Part shown: positions 55,190 through 64,000 of the stretch, in pieces | How the letters are laid out: the number at the start of each line of letters is the position of its first letter | Numbering within the stretch: the first letter of the stretch is position 1 | Source of the DNA: Gammaproteobacteria bacterium | GTDB taxonomy: Bacteria; Pseudomonadota; Gammaproteobacteria; UBA4575 | Assembly (NCBI GenBank): GCA_026713925.1 | Contig: JAPONM010000025.1 | Span: 1 to 64,000 of the forward strand | DNA: 64,000 nt | Direction of reading: 5' to 3' | Program-made: the position numbers and the translations under genes | Notes under the pieces: generated by a model | What the model was told of the DNA's origin: nothing | What the model saw: the letters and a program-made list of their open reading frames with translations, nothing else | Databases searched by the model: none

Positions 55190-57151
55190 ATGAAAAGAAT
55201 TTTGATCAATGCTACACAGCAAGAGGAATTGCGAGTCGGGATGGTCGATGGACAACGACTATACGACCTCGACATCGAGCTACCCTCGCGAAGCCAGAAG
55301 AAAGGCAACATTTACAAGGGTGTTATCACCCGCATTCAACCAAGTCTGGAAGCCGCTTTTGTCAACTACGGTGCTGAACGACACGGATTCTTACCCTTCA
55401 AGGAAATTGCGCGTGATTTCCTGAGTAGTTCGCCAAACAATAATGGTGAACGGGTACCCATCAGAAACCTTATTTCTGAAGGGCAGGAGATTGTCGTGCA
55501 GGTTGAGCGTGAAGAGCGTGGAAATAAAGGAGCAGCTCTCACGACCTTTATCAGCCTAGCAGGCCGTTACTTGGTACTAATGCCAAATAACCCCCGTGCA
55601 AGTGGAGTTTCTCGTCGTATAGAAGGCGGGGAACGTGATGAAATACGGGGTATTTTATCTCAACTCAAAGCCCCCAAAGGAATGGGAGTAATTGCACGTA
55701 CAGCAGGTGTTGGGCACTCCGCAGAAGAGCTTCAATGGGACCTAAGCTACCTGCAGCAGGTTTACACGGCGATCAAGTCTGCTGCTGATTCCAAAAACAA
55801 ACCATTCCTGATTTACCAAGAAAGTAACGTCATCATTCGCGCACTTCGTGATCACTTGAGGGATGACATCAGCGAAATCATTATAGATGACCTCAACGTG
55901 TTTAATGATGCAAAAAAATTCGTTGAGCAAGTCATGCCACATAATCTCAAAAAGCTGAAGCATTATGAAGATCATGTTCCCCTGTTCAATCGCTACCAGA
56001 TCGAGACTCAAATAGAGTCGGCATTCGAGCGCGAAGTCACCCTGCCCTCAGGAGGCTCGATGGTCATTGACCATACAGAAGCAATGATTTGTATCGATAT
56101 CAACTCGGCTAAAGCAACCAAAGGCGGTGATATTGAGGAGACTGCATTCAATACCAATCTTGAAGCTTCTGATGAGGTGGCTAGACAACTCCGTTTACGC
56201 GACTTGGGAGGGCTTATCATCATAGACTTCATTGACATGGTATCAGACAAGAACCGGCGTGAAGTTGAAAAACGCTTGCATGAAGCACTCAAGATCGATC
56301 GTGCTCGCGTACAACTGGGCCGCATATCACAATTCGGGCTACTTGAGATGTCACGCCAAAGGCTACGCCCCTCACTGGAAGAGTCTAGCCAGATTGTATG
56401 TCCTCGCTGTACTGGTCACGGGACGATCCGGAGCATCGAGTCACTTGCATTGGCTGTTTTGCGCCTTATTGAAGAAGAGGCAATGAAAGAAAAAACCGGC
56501 AAAGTAATTGCCAAGCTTCCTGTTGAAGTCACAAGCTTTTTGTTAAACGAGAAACGTAGCGGGATCAGTGAAATAGAGGCCCGCCATGCCGTACAACTGG
56601 TAATTGTTCCTGACCCGAATCTGGAAACCCCGCATTTTTCTGTAGAAAGGACCCGTGATCAAGGAAAAAATACTGGCCAAATACCAAGCTACGAACATAT
56701 TCCACAAGAAGAACCAAGTCTCAATCTAGTCAGGCATACACCTGTAATCACAGAGCAACCAGCGGTAAAATCCATGCATGCTTCAACGCCTGCACCCTTT
56801 CCACAAACACAACTCTCTTCGGATTCCCCAAGTCCCAATATCCTGAATAGCATTCTTGACTGGCTTACGGGAAATAGCAACAAAAGGTCAAGTCAGGCAG
56901 CAAAAAACCCCCAGACAAGACCAGATTCCCAAAACGATAAAATCAACACAGTCCGTCCCGCTAGTACGCAAAAAAGACGTGGGCCACGTAATCGCTCCCG
57001 GAGCAACAGCAGACGTAATGAAAGTTCGCCAAGAAATTTTAGTGGTGACAAAACGAGCGGACGGCAAAATAACCGAAATAGCCGGCTACCCGAGCAGCCG
57101 GGTAACACGGTCATGGAAAAACCTGCCGCCAATAAGCCTGAGCTTGACTAG
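55190..57151 (+). CDS. rne: Ribonuclease E
   Basis: This endoribonuclease initiates mRNA decay and matures 5S rRNA and tRNA. It is 653 residues: N-terminal S1 domain (about 38-120), 5' sensor and DNase I-like region, and the Zn-link CPRC (Cys403, Cys406) which joins the dimer and matches Cys404/Cys407 of E. coli. The C-terminal part after about residue 500 is short, basic and low-complexity (Arg/Ser/Asn rich), much shorter than the 1,061-residue E. coli protein. Degradosome-scaffold elements seem reduced; an RNA-binding tail is retained. Confidence 0.95.
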   Translation: MKRILINATQQEELRVGMVDGQRLYDLDIELPSRSQKKGNIYKGVITRIQPSLEAAFVNYGAERHGFLPFKEIARDFLSSSPNNNGERVPIRNLISEGQEIVVQVEREERGNKGAALTTFISLAGRYLVLMPNNPRASGVSRRIEGGERDEIRGILSQLKAPKGMGVIARTAGVGHSAEELQWDLSYLQQVYTAIKSAADSKNKPFLIYQESNVIIRALRDHLRDDISEIIIDDLNVFNDAKKFVEQVMPHNLKKLKHYEDHVPLFNRYQIETQIESAFEREVTLPSGGSMVIDHTEAMICIDINSAKATKGGDIEETAFNTNLEASDEVARQLRLRDLGGLIIIDFIDMVSDKNRREVEKRLHEALKIDRARVQLGRISQFGLLEMSRQRLRPSLEESSQIVCPRCTGHGTIRSIESLALAVLRLIEEEAMKEKTGKVIAKLPVEVTSFLLNEKRSGISEIEARHAVQLVIVPDPNLETPHFSVERTRDQGKNTGQIPSYEHIPQEEPSLNLVRHTPVITEQPAVKSMHASTPAPFPQTQLSSDSPSPNILNSILDWLTGNSNKRSSQAAKNPQTRPDSQNDKINTVRPASTQKRRGPRNRSRSNSRRNESSPRNFSGDKTSGRQNNRNSRLPEQPGNTVMEKPAANKPELD

Positions 57152-57194
57152 AAAAACTACGCCATAAAGATACCTAGTGCAACCTAGTAATATA

Positions 57195-57716
57195 TTACGC
57201 TGTTGTCACCAGTGAATGATGTTCTCTAACATAGTCGAGCAGACCTTGACTTGCGTTTTCTATCAAATCAAGCACAATTTCGAATCCAGTCTGCTTTCCA
57301 TAATAAGGATCGGGCACTTCAGTAGTGCCTGGGTCCCAGGCAAAATCCAAGAATAACTGGACCTTGCTTTTTTGGTTTTCTGTGCAAATTGCCTGCAAGT
57401 CTTGCAGGTTTTCATTGTCCATCGCTAAAATATAATCAAATGTTGAAAAGTCGGAAGCTTCGATTTTTCTAGCTCTCATACTTTCTAGGTCATAACCGCG
57501 TTTGGCCGCTGCAGACCTCGCCCTAAAGTCAGGTTGTTGCCCTGTATGATACGAGTGAGTACCTGCAGAATCTACTCCGATAATTTGTTGTAATGACTGC
57601 TCCTCTACAAGCTTCTGAAAGACCCCATGTGCTGTTGGCGAACGACAAATATTACCCATACACACAAACAAAACATTGATTTTTTTGAGGCTGCTTGGGC
57701 TGCGCAAGAATTTCAA
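57195..57716 (-). CDS. Low-molecular-weight protein-tyrosine phosphatase
   Basis: It is about 173 residues with the P-loop VCMGNICRSP (Cys19, Arg25) and the acid DPYYG near residue 137. The DPYYG tyrosine pair fits eukaryote-like and bacterial LMW-PTPs. An arsenate reductase role is less likely, as the fold is similar but additional Cys residues are lacking. It starts at TTG 57716 or, with better spacing from AAAGGA, TTG 57707. Confidence 0.9.
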   Translation of the reverse strand: MKFLRSPSSLKKINVLFVCMGNICRSPTAHGVFQKLVEEQSLQQIIGVDSAGTHSYHTGQQPDFRARSAAAKRGYDLESMRARKIEASDFSTFDYILAMDNENLQDLQAICTENQKSKVQLFLDFAWDPGTTEVPDPYYGKQTGFEIVLDLIENASQGLLDYVREHHSLVTTA

Positions 57717-57731
57717 GTCCTTTCTGCCTAC

Positions 57732-57977
57732 TTAACGAGTACGTTTATTTTTAAGCAAGGCCTTAAGCATGAGCCTTCCACATGTAAGGCCTAGGAACCA
57801 CGTAAAAACAATTTTCCAAGCATCAGAAAACTTCATTTCCATTGCATTATGGTAGTACGTTTTAATTTCTTCACCTGGAGCCTTCTCTAAATACAACAAG
57901 TCTGCCGGTACCAAAACAAATGCGATGATCAGGGCCACGCCTAGAAATATCAAATGAATGATGAAAAGACGTTGCAT
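57732..57977 (-). CDS. Small membrane protein, two transmembrane segments
   Basis: It is 81 residues with hydrophobic segments at about 4-26 and 55-72. The intervening loop has acidic and Tyr residues (GEEIKTYYHNAMEMKFSDA). It sits between dihydroorotase and the phosphatase genes, on the same strand with short gaps, and is probably co-transcribed. Family unknown. Confidence 0.65.
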   Translation of the reverse strand: MQRLFIIHLIFLGVALIIAFVLVPADLLYLEKAPGEEIKTYYHNAMEMKFSDAWKIVFTWFLGLTCGRLMLKALLKNKRTR

Positions 57978-57993
57978 GTGATTTCAAAAGCCC

Positions 57994-59331
57994 TTAACGA
58001 TCAAAAGCCAGCTGTTCACCATAGAAAGGAGCTTCTGAAAACTGACCTTTTTCATACACAACCTGGCCATTCAAAACAGTTGTATCAATCATTGAACGGA
58101 ACGTGTAGCCAGTAAATGGTGACCATCCACATTTGTATAAAATAGTGTCTTCAGTGACAGTGAAAGGTCTGTGAGTATCAATCAATACCAAGTCTGCGAA
58201 ATAACCCTCATATATAAACCCTCGATCAACAACTGAAAATCGTCTTGCAACATTGTGGCTAGTTTTCTCAACGATTTTCTCAATGCTGAGGGTGCCATTA
58301 TGGTAATGCTCCAGCAGGCTTAACAATGCATGCTGTACCAGCGGGATTCCTGCCGGGGACGTAATATAGCTTCCACACTTTTCTTCCAGCAAATGCGGCG
58401 CATGATCGGTTGCAATAATATCAATTCGATCTTCCATAACACCCCGCAAGAGCCCTTCTTGATCATGAACTGTTTTGATGGCCGGATTACATTTAATGAG
58501 CGCGCCCTGGATAGCATAATCTGAAGCATTAAAGAATAAATGGTGTACACACACTTCTGCAGTAATGGATTTATTTCGTACATCGCCTCGTGCAAACAGT
58601 TCCAACTCCTTAGCTGTTGAAATATGCAGAACATGTAACTGAGCATCATGCTTTTTTGCCAGGTTGACCGCTTTCATGGAAGATTTGAAGCAGGCTTCCT
58701 CAGAACGAATCACTGGATGAAACTCCACGGGAATATCGTCCCCGTATTCCTGTTGAAACTTTTTGAGGTTGCGCTCAATTAAAGGTGAATCTTCACAATG
58801 TGTGATGATCGGGACAGGTGAATACTTGAATATGCTCTCCAAGGCTTCTTCACTATCAACCAGCATGTTGCCTGTCGAGGCTCCCATAAACACCTTGACC
58901 CCGCATGCCAAGCTCCTGGGCACCCGCCTTATCTCCTCCAGATTATCATTGCTTGTACCCATGTAAAATGCATAGTTAGCTTGAGCGCGTTGCGTAGCAG
59001 CTTTGTATTTTGCATACAGCATCTCAACAGTTAGCGTAGGAGGCTTTACATTTGGCATGTCCATAAAACTTGTAATGCCGCCGGCAATGGCCGCATGTGA
59101 TTCAGTTGCGATATCTGCTTTGTGAGTAAGCCCGGGTTCACGAAAATGCACCTGGTCATCAATCATTCCAGGGATCAAATACTTCCCTTTTGCATCGATG
59201 ACTCGCTTAGCCTGTTGATGCTGCAAATCCCTGCCAATTTGCATAATCCGTTTACCTTTGATCAACACATCCTGCTCAGAGACAACATGATCATTGACAA
59301 CGTTTGAATTTATGACTAAGAGATCGTACAT
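57994..59331 (-). CDS. pyrC: Dihydroorotase (class I-like, altered metal motif)
   Basis: This 445-residue amidohydrolase-fold enzyme is expected to cyclise carbamoyl-aspartate in pyrimidine synthesis. Metal and catalytic candidates are His62 (DDQVHFREPG), the carboxylated Lys in GVKVFMG, His in ITHCED, His in LHVLHIS and Asp in IIATDHAPH. The canonical DxHxH is DDQVH here: the first His position is Gln. Close relatives annotated as dihydroorotase seem to share this, so it may still be active. It could instead be a non-catalytic PyrC-like partner, as is known in some bacteria. Confidence 0.85.
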   Translation of the reverse strand: MYDLLVINSNVVNDHVVSEQDVLIKGKRIMQIGRDLQHQQAKRVIDAKGKYLIPGMIDDQVHFREPGLTHKADIATESHAAIAGGITSFMDMPNVKPPTLTVEMLYAKYKAATQRAQANYAFYMGTSNDNLEEIRRVPRSLACGVKVFMGASTGNMLVDSEEALESIFKYSPVPIITHCEDSPLIERNLKKFQQEYGDDIPVEFHPVIRSEEACFKSSMKAVNLAKKHDAQLHVLHISTAKELELFARGDVRNKSITAEVCVHHLFFNASDYAIQGALIKCNPAIKTVHDQEGLLRGVMEDRIDIIATDHAPHLLEEKCGSYITSPAGIPLVQHALLSLLEHYHNGTLSIEKIVEKTSHNVARRFSVVDRGFIYEGYFADLVLIDTHRPFTVTEDTILYKCGWSPFTGYTFRSMIDTTVLNGQVVYEKGQFSEAPFYGEQLAFDR

Positions 59332-59442
59332 AGAACCACTGCTTTAGATTTTCCTAACTCAGAACAGACACAACTGACGGCTGATATGAAGTGGGATATT
59401 TTTAAATTAAATACTATAGGGTTCCATGAAGTATGCCTTATT

Positions 59443-59646
59443 CTACTGCAGTCTGCTCACCAGCCGATACACGGCAGCTAGTATTCCAAATCCTACATAG
59501 ATCCCTAGTAAGCAAATCAGCATCAGCAGCCCTACTTCTGCCTTTACAGCCCCTGATCTAACCAAAGCAAAAACCCCTGCTACCACGCAGATGAACACAG
59601 AAATTATACCTGCTACTGCCAGTAATCCTTTATTTTTCATGAACAT
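59443..59646 (-). CDS. Small membrane protein
   Basis: It is 67 residues, almost entirely two hydrophobic segments (about 8-30, 39-60), with a basic N-terminus (MFMKNKG). Two ATG codons are available (59646, 59640). No family is recognised. The AT content is high. Confidence 0.5.
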   Translation of the reverse strand: MFMKNKGLLAVAGIISVFICVVAGVFALVRSGAVKAEVGLLMLICLLGIYVGFGILAAVYRLVSRLQ

Positions 59647-59989
59647 CTATGCGCATATTTGCGCCTGTAGACTAAAAACATTCGCAGAGTTTTCATAATT
59701 TTCAGCCCCTGATCTGCCCATGCGTTAATTCGAGCTGAATACCCGGGAAGTTATAGTTAACAGGAAAAGAAGGAGCCAAATCCCATATCGTCTTATAAGC
59801 ACTCAGTGGTACTGCTTTGAAAACCTGACGGGATATAAGCACTCAAGAAGATTATGCTGCACAACTTAAGCTATGCAAAGTCCCAAAAAGACCAGACTTT
59901 TTAGGTGGGCCAATTGATATTTGCAGGCTTAAAATTTGGCGTCAATATTTTCTTGTTGAAATTTACCAGGTTAATGAACTGTTTATGAG
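59647..59989. other. 343-base gap with a 12-base direct repeat
   Basis: TATAAGCACTCA occurs at 59794-59805 and 59833-59844, 39 bases apart start to start. No gene was found. The repeat may be coincidental or a remnant. Confidence 0.4.
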
Positions 59990-60253
59990 CTATGGATTTA
60001 AATCCAGTACTTCTTCCACTGTTTCAAATGGCAATGATGCCTCTTCATTAACTTTTTTCACCGTCTCGGCATCATCTGCTTCGAACAGGCAAGTACACCG
60101 GGAATCCCCTGGATAAAAATTACTTCGAATATATTTTACTGAAGCGCCCTCAGCAGTAACTTTGATACTAGTATCTATAGCAGCTTTCTGTGCACCTGCT
60201 AATCCATCCATCGTGATTCCTGGCAACTTTCGTTGGACTGCATAAATTGGCAT
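59990..60253 (-). CDS. DUF4242 protein (SCO4226 nickel-binding-like)
   Basis: This 87-residue ferredoxin-like fold protein begins MPIYAVQRKLPG, with YIRSNFYPGDSRCTCLFEA in the centre, matching DUF4242, whose Streptomyces member SCO4226 binds nickel. Cys in RCTCLF may be ligands here. A double GGAGG stands upstream of ATG 60253, indicating strong translation. Confidence 0.88.
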   Translation of the reverse strand: MPIYAVQRKLPGITMDGLAGAQKAAIDTSIKVTAEGASVKYIRSNFYPGDSRCTCLFEADDAETVKKVNEEASLPFETVEEVLDLNP

Positions 60254-60497
60254 GTTAAACCTCCTCCGTCATAATAGGGAAATTGGCCTTCCACTAATAG
60301 GCTAACCTAGTATATCAGGAATTGACCTATGCAGATGACCGGTTCAAAACCCAAAACCAAGATGCAGCGTTATAGTTGTTAGTAAAATTCTAGTGAACAT
60401 TACTGATGAAATGCAGTTAAAGTACGCAATTCGCGTAGCTTACTTTTTCTACTGCATAAAACTACAGGTCTTGCTACAACCTTAGATAGTGACAAGT

Positions 60498-60680
60498 ATG
60501 CAATTAGTCTTAGGTGTAATTTCCATATCCTTTATGATTTTGGGAGTTGGCTTAATCCATTTAGAAATAATTGAAATAAAGAAAAATGGCTATAGCTTGG
60601 CAAGTATCGGGTTTATCTTTTTTGGAATTCTGTGGACAGCAGGATGGGTAGTTATGGCATTAGAGTATCTATTTAGCTAA
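60498..60680 (+). CDS. Possible small membrane protein
   Basis: About 60 residues with two hydrophobic segments (8-22, 35-55). ATG 60498 or GTG 60489; no good ribosome binding site. The pattern is typical of real small membrane proteins but is weakly supported. Confidence 0.4.
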   Translation: MQLVLGVISISFMILGVGLIHLEIIEIKKNGYSLASIGFIFFGILWTAGWVVMALEYLFS

Positions 60681-61528
60681 TAGTGATGCTGTCGAATATA
60701 TTGCCCTGATTACTTGGTTACCCGAAAATATCAGTTTCTCACAGCATCGATTTAGTGACTCTCCAGTGAATTCCTTAGTACCCCATATAACCAAAACCAG
60801 CCATCATCAACTATGGGAATGAGGAAGCAAAGCCAGAAAGACGGCAGTGCTGAAATAACTGCAATAAATCTGCATAGAGCAACAATTGTAAATGATTCTG
60901 AAGTCTTTTGAGTTCTCTAGAATTTGATTGAGCCCCACCACCTAATCTCCATGAAACAAGCAGGTAACCAACTTGCTTGAACCGCGTATCTGTTTTACAT
61001 AATTAATTAGGTCCAGACCCTGGGTGGGGAAAGTGCAGTTTGAATAATGGGTTACGCAGTTACTTGTCGGGATCAGCCTTCGACACAGAACAATGCCAGA
61101 TGAAACTCCTACCCGCAATAGCCATCTCTTACTAACCTAATTCATGGTCAAATTAGCTTATGCTTGGTGTGACAAAAAGGCATTTTCACATGCGCACACT
61201 ACTGAGTCTTATTTAACCAAGGAGTTAGTGGTTTAACAGAATCAAGATCTGTTTGAAAATCCAAAACTGAACATAACAAATATTAATCAGGGGAAACACT
61301 TCCTTCTATAGACTGAGAACAAAATTTCTCATAGTGTAAAAACTATTCAATTTATTTTTGCTTGTGAAGCTAAGTCCTATTGTCTCACTTAGCATGACGG
61401 TTCCATTTACATTTAAGCTGACACTGGTAGAATTCCAAAACAATCTAAATAAGCATGGTCGCGAATAAAAGTATAATTAAGGGGTAGTCGAGGAAGGAGA
61501 ATTTTAACTCTGATAAGAGGACACTATA
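60681..61528. other. 848-base region without a recognisable gene
   Basis: No frame with coding character, RNA gene or repeat is evident. A TATAAT at 61472-61477 could be the -10 of the downstream USP gene, but its -35 is unconvincing. The region may be a decayed gene that is no longer recognisable. Confidence 0.4.
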
Positions 61529-62341
61529 GTGTACAGAAGTATCGTTGTTTTATTAGAAGATAAGGCAGATCATGTCAGCTTGATCAGGGCTGCGACAAAC
61601 TTGGCTCAAGTTAGTGATGGTCACATTTCAGCAGTTTACGTAGTGCCACTGACCTCAACAATGTTCAGTATGCCAGATGTCGTAAATGTAGAGTCTTTTC
61701 GAAATAGAGCTAATGAAGTTCATGAGTACTTTGAATCCGCTCTGAAAGCAGCAAATGTAAAAGGGAGTTGGAATTATACGGAAGGCGGTGATGCAGTTGC
61801 TGAAGTAGCTCAACAAAGCCTCTATGCAGATATAGTTCTGCTTCGTCGAAACAAACTCAATCATAAGATGATTGATAAAGTTCTACTGACAGCTAGCTGC
61901 CCAGCATTGCTGTTACCACCTGCAGAAATTCCAAGTACAAGTTTTGATCGCATATTAGTTGCATGGAAAAGTACCCGAGAAGCAGCACGAGCATTACATG
62001 ATACGCTCCCAATTTTACACCAGGCGAATGACATTGTGATTGCTGCACTTGGAGAGCTAAGTGATCATGAAAAACAATCACTAACCACATACCTAGCTGC
62101 ACACGGTATCGATGCGAAAATAGAGCAGCATCCAATTGAAGACCCATTCGCAGAACCCAGCCTATTTCGTGATATTGAAAAATCGACTGGCCGCAGGCTC
62201 CTTGCACTGGCAAAACAAGAGAACAGAGACTTGATAATAATGGGTGCTTTCGGACATTCGCGGCTAAGTGAAGCCATATTGAGTGGGGTTACTAATCTTG
62301 TATCACAAATGGCTGAGATTCCTGTTCTGATGTCACACTAG
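61529..62341 (+). CDS. Universal stress protein, tandem USP domains
   Basis: It is 270 residues with two alpha/beta USP domains (about 1-130 and 140-270). The second carries the ATP-binding pattern MGAFGHSRLSEAILSG (G-x2-G-x9-G) near 240; the first lacks it. Tandem USPs act in stress tolerance, with unknown detailed function. GTG start with AAGAGG 8 bases upstream. A single gene with long flanking gaps. Confidence 0.9.
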   Translation: MYRSIVVLLEDKADHVSLIRAATNLAQVSDGHISAVYVVPLTSTMFSMPDVVNVESFRNRANEVHEYFESALKAANVKGSWNYTEGGDAVAEVAQQSLYADIVLLRRNKLNHKMIDKVLLTASCPALLLPPAEIPSTSFDRILVAWKSTREAARALHDTLPILHQANDIVIAALGELSDHEKQSLTTYLAAHGIDAKIEQHPIEDPFAEPSLFRDIEKSTGRRLLALAKQENRDLIIMGAFGHSRLSEAILSGVTNLVSQMAEIPVLMSH

Positions 62342-62489
62342 CCAGGTGCTCTCATTCGTCTATATAACAAAGTATTTACCTGAATCTGGGAGTTGTTTAA
62401 TAAATACGCAACAACCTGACTTTACTAATTCGTTATTCAAATATTATTTCTATATGCAGATATATAAATATTATAAGCTTCATTAGCCA

Positions 62490-62517
62490 TTGACAATTTT
62501 ATGACCTAATATATACG
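62490..62517 (+). promoter_or_regulatory. Possible sigma-70 promoter of the lipoprotein gene
   Basis: TTGACA (62490-62495), 16-base spacer and TATACG (62512-62517). It lies about 30 bases before the lipoprotein start codon and its AAGGA ribosome binding site. Confidence 0.4.
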
Positions 62518-62547
62518 TATAGTACAAATTACTTAAGGAACCCAGCC

Positions 62548-62898
62548 ATGTTACGAGCACGTATATTTAAGTATTCTGCAATTTTTTTGCTTTTGACTAT
62601 CATATCCGGATGCGACATTCTTGGCAGAACTCTAGAACAAGAAGACATGAATGTATATTTCTATAAACCGGATGGAGAAGAGCTTTATTTAGGAGTCGTA
62701 CGTGGAATTACTCTGTGCAGGTCTACAGTTTTAGAAAGAGCCAAGTTGCTTAGCCTTGACGGCAATGGTGGTATGCCAGCTAATCCAGGAAAAAATGAAA
62801 AAATTGCTGCAGATGAATCAAACACAAGTGGCGCAGGCTGGACTTATCATTGTTGCTGGAAAACAGTAACCCAAACATGCAAAGAAAAACTCAAATAG
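62548..62898 (+). CDS. Small lipoprotein
   Basis: It is 116 residues with a signal peptide ending in lipobox IISGC (Cys22). The mature domain has Cys at about 57 and 95, 96 and 111, with a CCWK motif near the C-terminus. I recognise no domain. AAGGA lies about 9 bases upstream of ATG 62548. Confidence 0.75.
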   Translation: MLRARIFKYSAIFLLLTIISGCDILGRTLEQEDMNVYFYKPDGEELYLGVVRGITLCRSTVLERAKLLSLDGNGGMPANPGKNEKIAADESNTSGAGWTYHCCWKTVTQTCKEKLK

Positions 62899-64000
62899 AA
62901 CAGCAGACCCTTACTTAAATAAAAAAATAAGGAGAAATTTGTCTTCATAAACTTTGCCTTTATGCGATTTATTGCAAAGAATTTTCAAAGTACACAGTAC
63001 TCATACCAAACCCCGATACTACACATAAGCTCCACTACTGCATTACTTGGCATAATGCTAGCAGCACACTAATGCGAAGCTGCTTGATGGTACTGTAAAT
63101 TCTAGTATTCAGGCAGTGTTGGTGCGTTGCGATAAGTTCGATCAATCAATGTGGACTATCATGCGGAACTTGGCTTATCTAGACCACGCCACATAATCTG
63201 AAGAACTGAAATTCTGGTCTGTCTACAAATCAACCGCCAAATGAAACCAACATAACTCAGCAGCACATTTACCCAGTCACATTCAATACCCTTGAGGTAG
63301 TTGCGGCTAAACAAGCCATCAGACTTGAAATGACTGATCATCAGATCGATAACCTGCAGACACCAAGCTATTCCTGAACCTTCCAATTTGGGTGCCTCAG
63401 CTTTGACCGGACAAACATGTCGTCACTCGTACTGCTAGGCCCTAATACTCTTTGGTTTAAAAATGCTACTTCGATACCTGGCAGGCTAAATATCGAGCTT
63501 GCTTCAGGGTATCCACTAAAGTGTACCCTTGCCACATCCAAGATCACAAAGTTGCATCTGATTGTAGTGGCTGTATACAGTTTGACACCGAACACACAGC
63601 TCCTATGCACTTTGCCCTTTTGATGTATTCCGCTTCCACTGTTCCCGGAGATTTCAAAACTAATTTGCCATTTGAGGAAAATTTAGCCTTAGCCTTCCCT
63701 AAGGTACAGTTTTGCTCTGAAATTGAAAGAAACGCATCAACTATTATGTACAATTTAGTTATTCTAGGGTTATGGACACCAAAATTTTAATTCCGTAAAT
63801 TCAATGAGTAAAAAGCTATTCCGCCAGTATTTTAGTTCGAATACTTCAGATCAACGAACTACTCAATATAGTAATCCCCTTTACCTGAAAATGATTATTT
63901 GCTTTATTTATCCGTAAAACTATTGGAAAGTTGCCTGAACACGGTATACACTCTGAGATACGGCTAGTTATTACCATTGGGTGGCTCACAATCACCACAT
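62899..64000. other. 1.1-kb right-edge region, possibly a decayed gene
   Basis: Open frames on the minus strand (63159-63386, 63368-63610, 63544-63753) lie end to end in different phases, and the segments read like parts of a protein interrupted by frameshifts, but no family is recognisable. Plus-strand frames in the same span are equally poor. No RNA gene was found. Confidence 0.35.

Noticed and set aside
55027-55377. 116-codon frame across the rne leader and 5' end
   Set aside because: It overlaps the start of rne in another frame and has no similarity; the rne leader explains the region better.
59794-59844. CRISPR or short tandem repeat array
   Set aside because: Only two copies of a 12-base repeat; no further units or spacers.
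63417-63790. Plus-strand genes at the right edge
   Set aside because: No ribosome binding sites, no domains, and they overlap better minus-strand frames; neither is convincing.

Overview
The window looks like chromosomal DNA of a moderately AT-rich gammaproteobacterium. The clearest signs are enterobacterial-style gene orders: rne divergent from rluC, then sppA-yceD-rpmF-plsX-fabH, and uvrC-pgsA-tRNA-Gly. Other signs are a YadG/YadH-type ABC exporter, DusA, Prc, DsbB, a MetX-type homoserine acyltransferase and an RNase E with the Zn-link motif. An ATP sulfurylase of the sulfur-oxidiser/plant type hints at sulfur metabolism, but no APS reductase, Sox or Dsr gene is present, so lithotrophy is not shown. 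Most genes are housekeeping genes with short intergenic distances. Signs of erosion are a decayed IS3-type transposase, a 5'-truncated dps-like gene and several gene-poor stretches.

Layout. 0-6 kb: two rSAM/selenodomain-associated glycosyltransferase-type genes, dusA, an M17 aminopeptidase and a two-gene ABC exporter. 6-13.4 kb (accessory): cytochrome P450, fur with an attenuator-like leader, a visibly GC-richer quinol-type nitric oxide reductase with a TTG start, a small acidic protein, the IS3 remnant and an Asp-nucleophile alpha/beta hydrolase. 13.5-24 kb: tRNA-Leu and tRNA-Cys, moaA, an SLC13 transporter, an ICL/PEP-mutase-type lyase, a TlpA-like protein, an EamA exporter, a J-domain protein followed by a VWA (NorD/CbbO-type) protein, and an aminotransferase. 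24-32 kb: prc, TraB-type protein, MazG-like NTPase, moeB, DUF1244, mobA-mobB, and gltA behind an extended -10 promoter and a roughly 200-nt hairpin-rich leader. 32-40 kb: metX, dsbB, Mug-type glycosylase, MBL hydrolase, CbiX-like, msrB, GlcG-like, sat, M23 peptidase.

40.3-44.3 kb is a run of small, poorly characterised metal/redox-type proteins: a secreted four-Cys protein, DUF2892, DUF1326 divergent from DUF2182, a dps remnant, a [2Fe-2S] ferredoxin and DUF4396. This is the best candidate here for an undescribed functional module. 44.3-60 kb holds an LplT-like MFS protein, a HAD phosphatase, tRNA-Gly, pgsA, uvrC, a family-5 UDG, fabH, plsX, rpmF, yceD, sppA, rluC, rne with a long structured leader, a LMW-PTP and a dihydroorotase with an altered metal motif. 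60-64 kb is gene-poor apart from DUF4242, a tandem universal stress protein and a small lipoprotein.

Working together: moaA, moeB, mobA and mobB imply at least one molybdoenzyme encoded elsewhere. Fur, NorB, MsrB, the DUF1326/DUF2182 pair, ferredoxin and USP fit metal, NO and oxidative stress handling. fabH, plsX, pgsA and the LplT-like protein supply and remodel membrane lipid. In E. coli the three tRNAs of this window form one cluster next to pgsA; here tRNA-Gly is separated by about 33 kb from the tRNA-Cys/tRNA-Leu pair.
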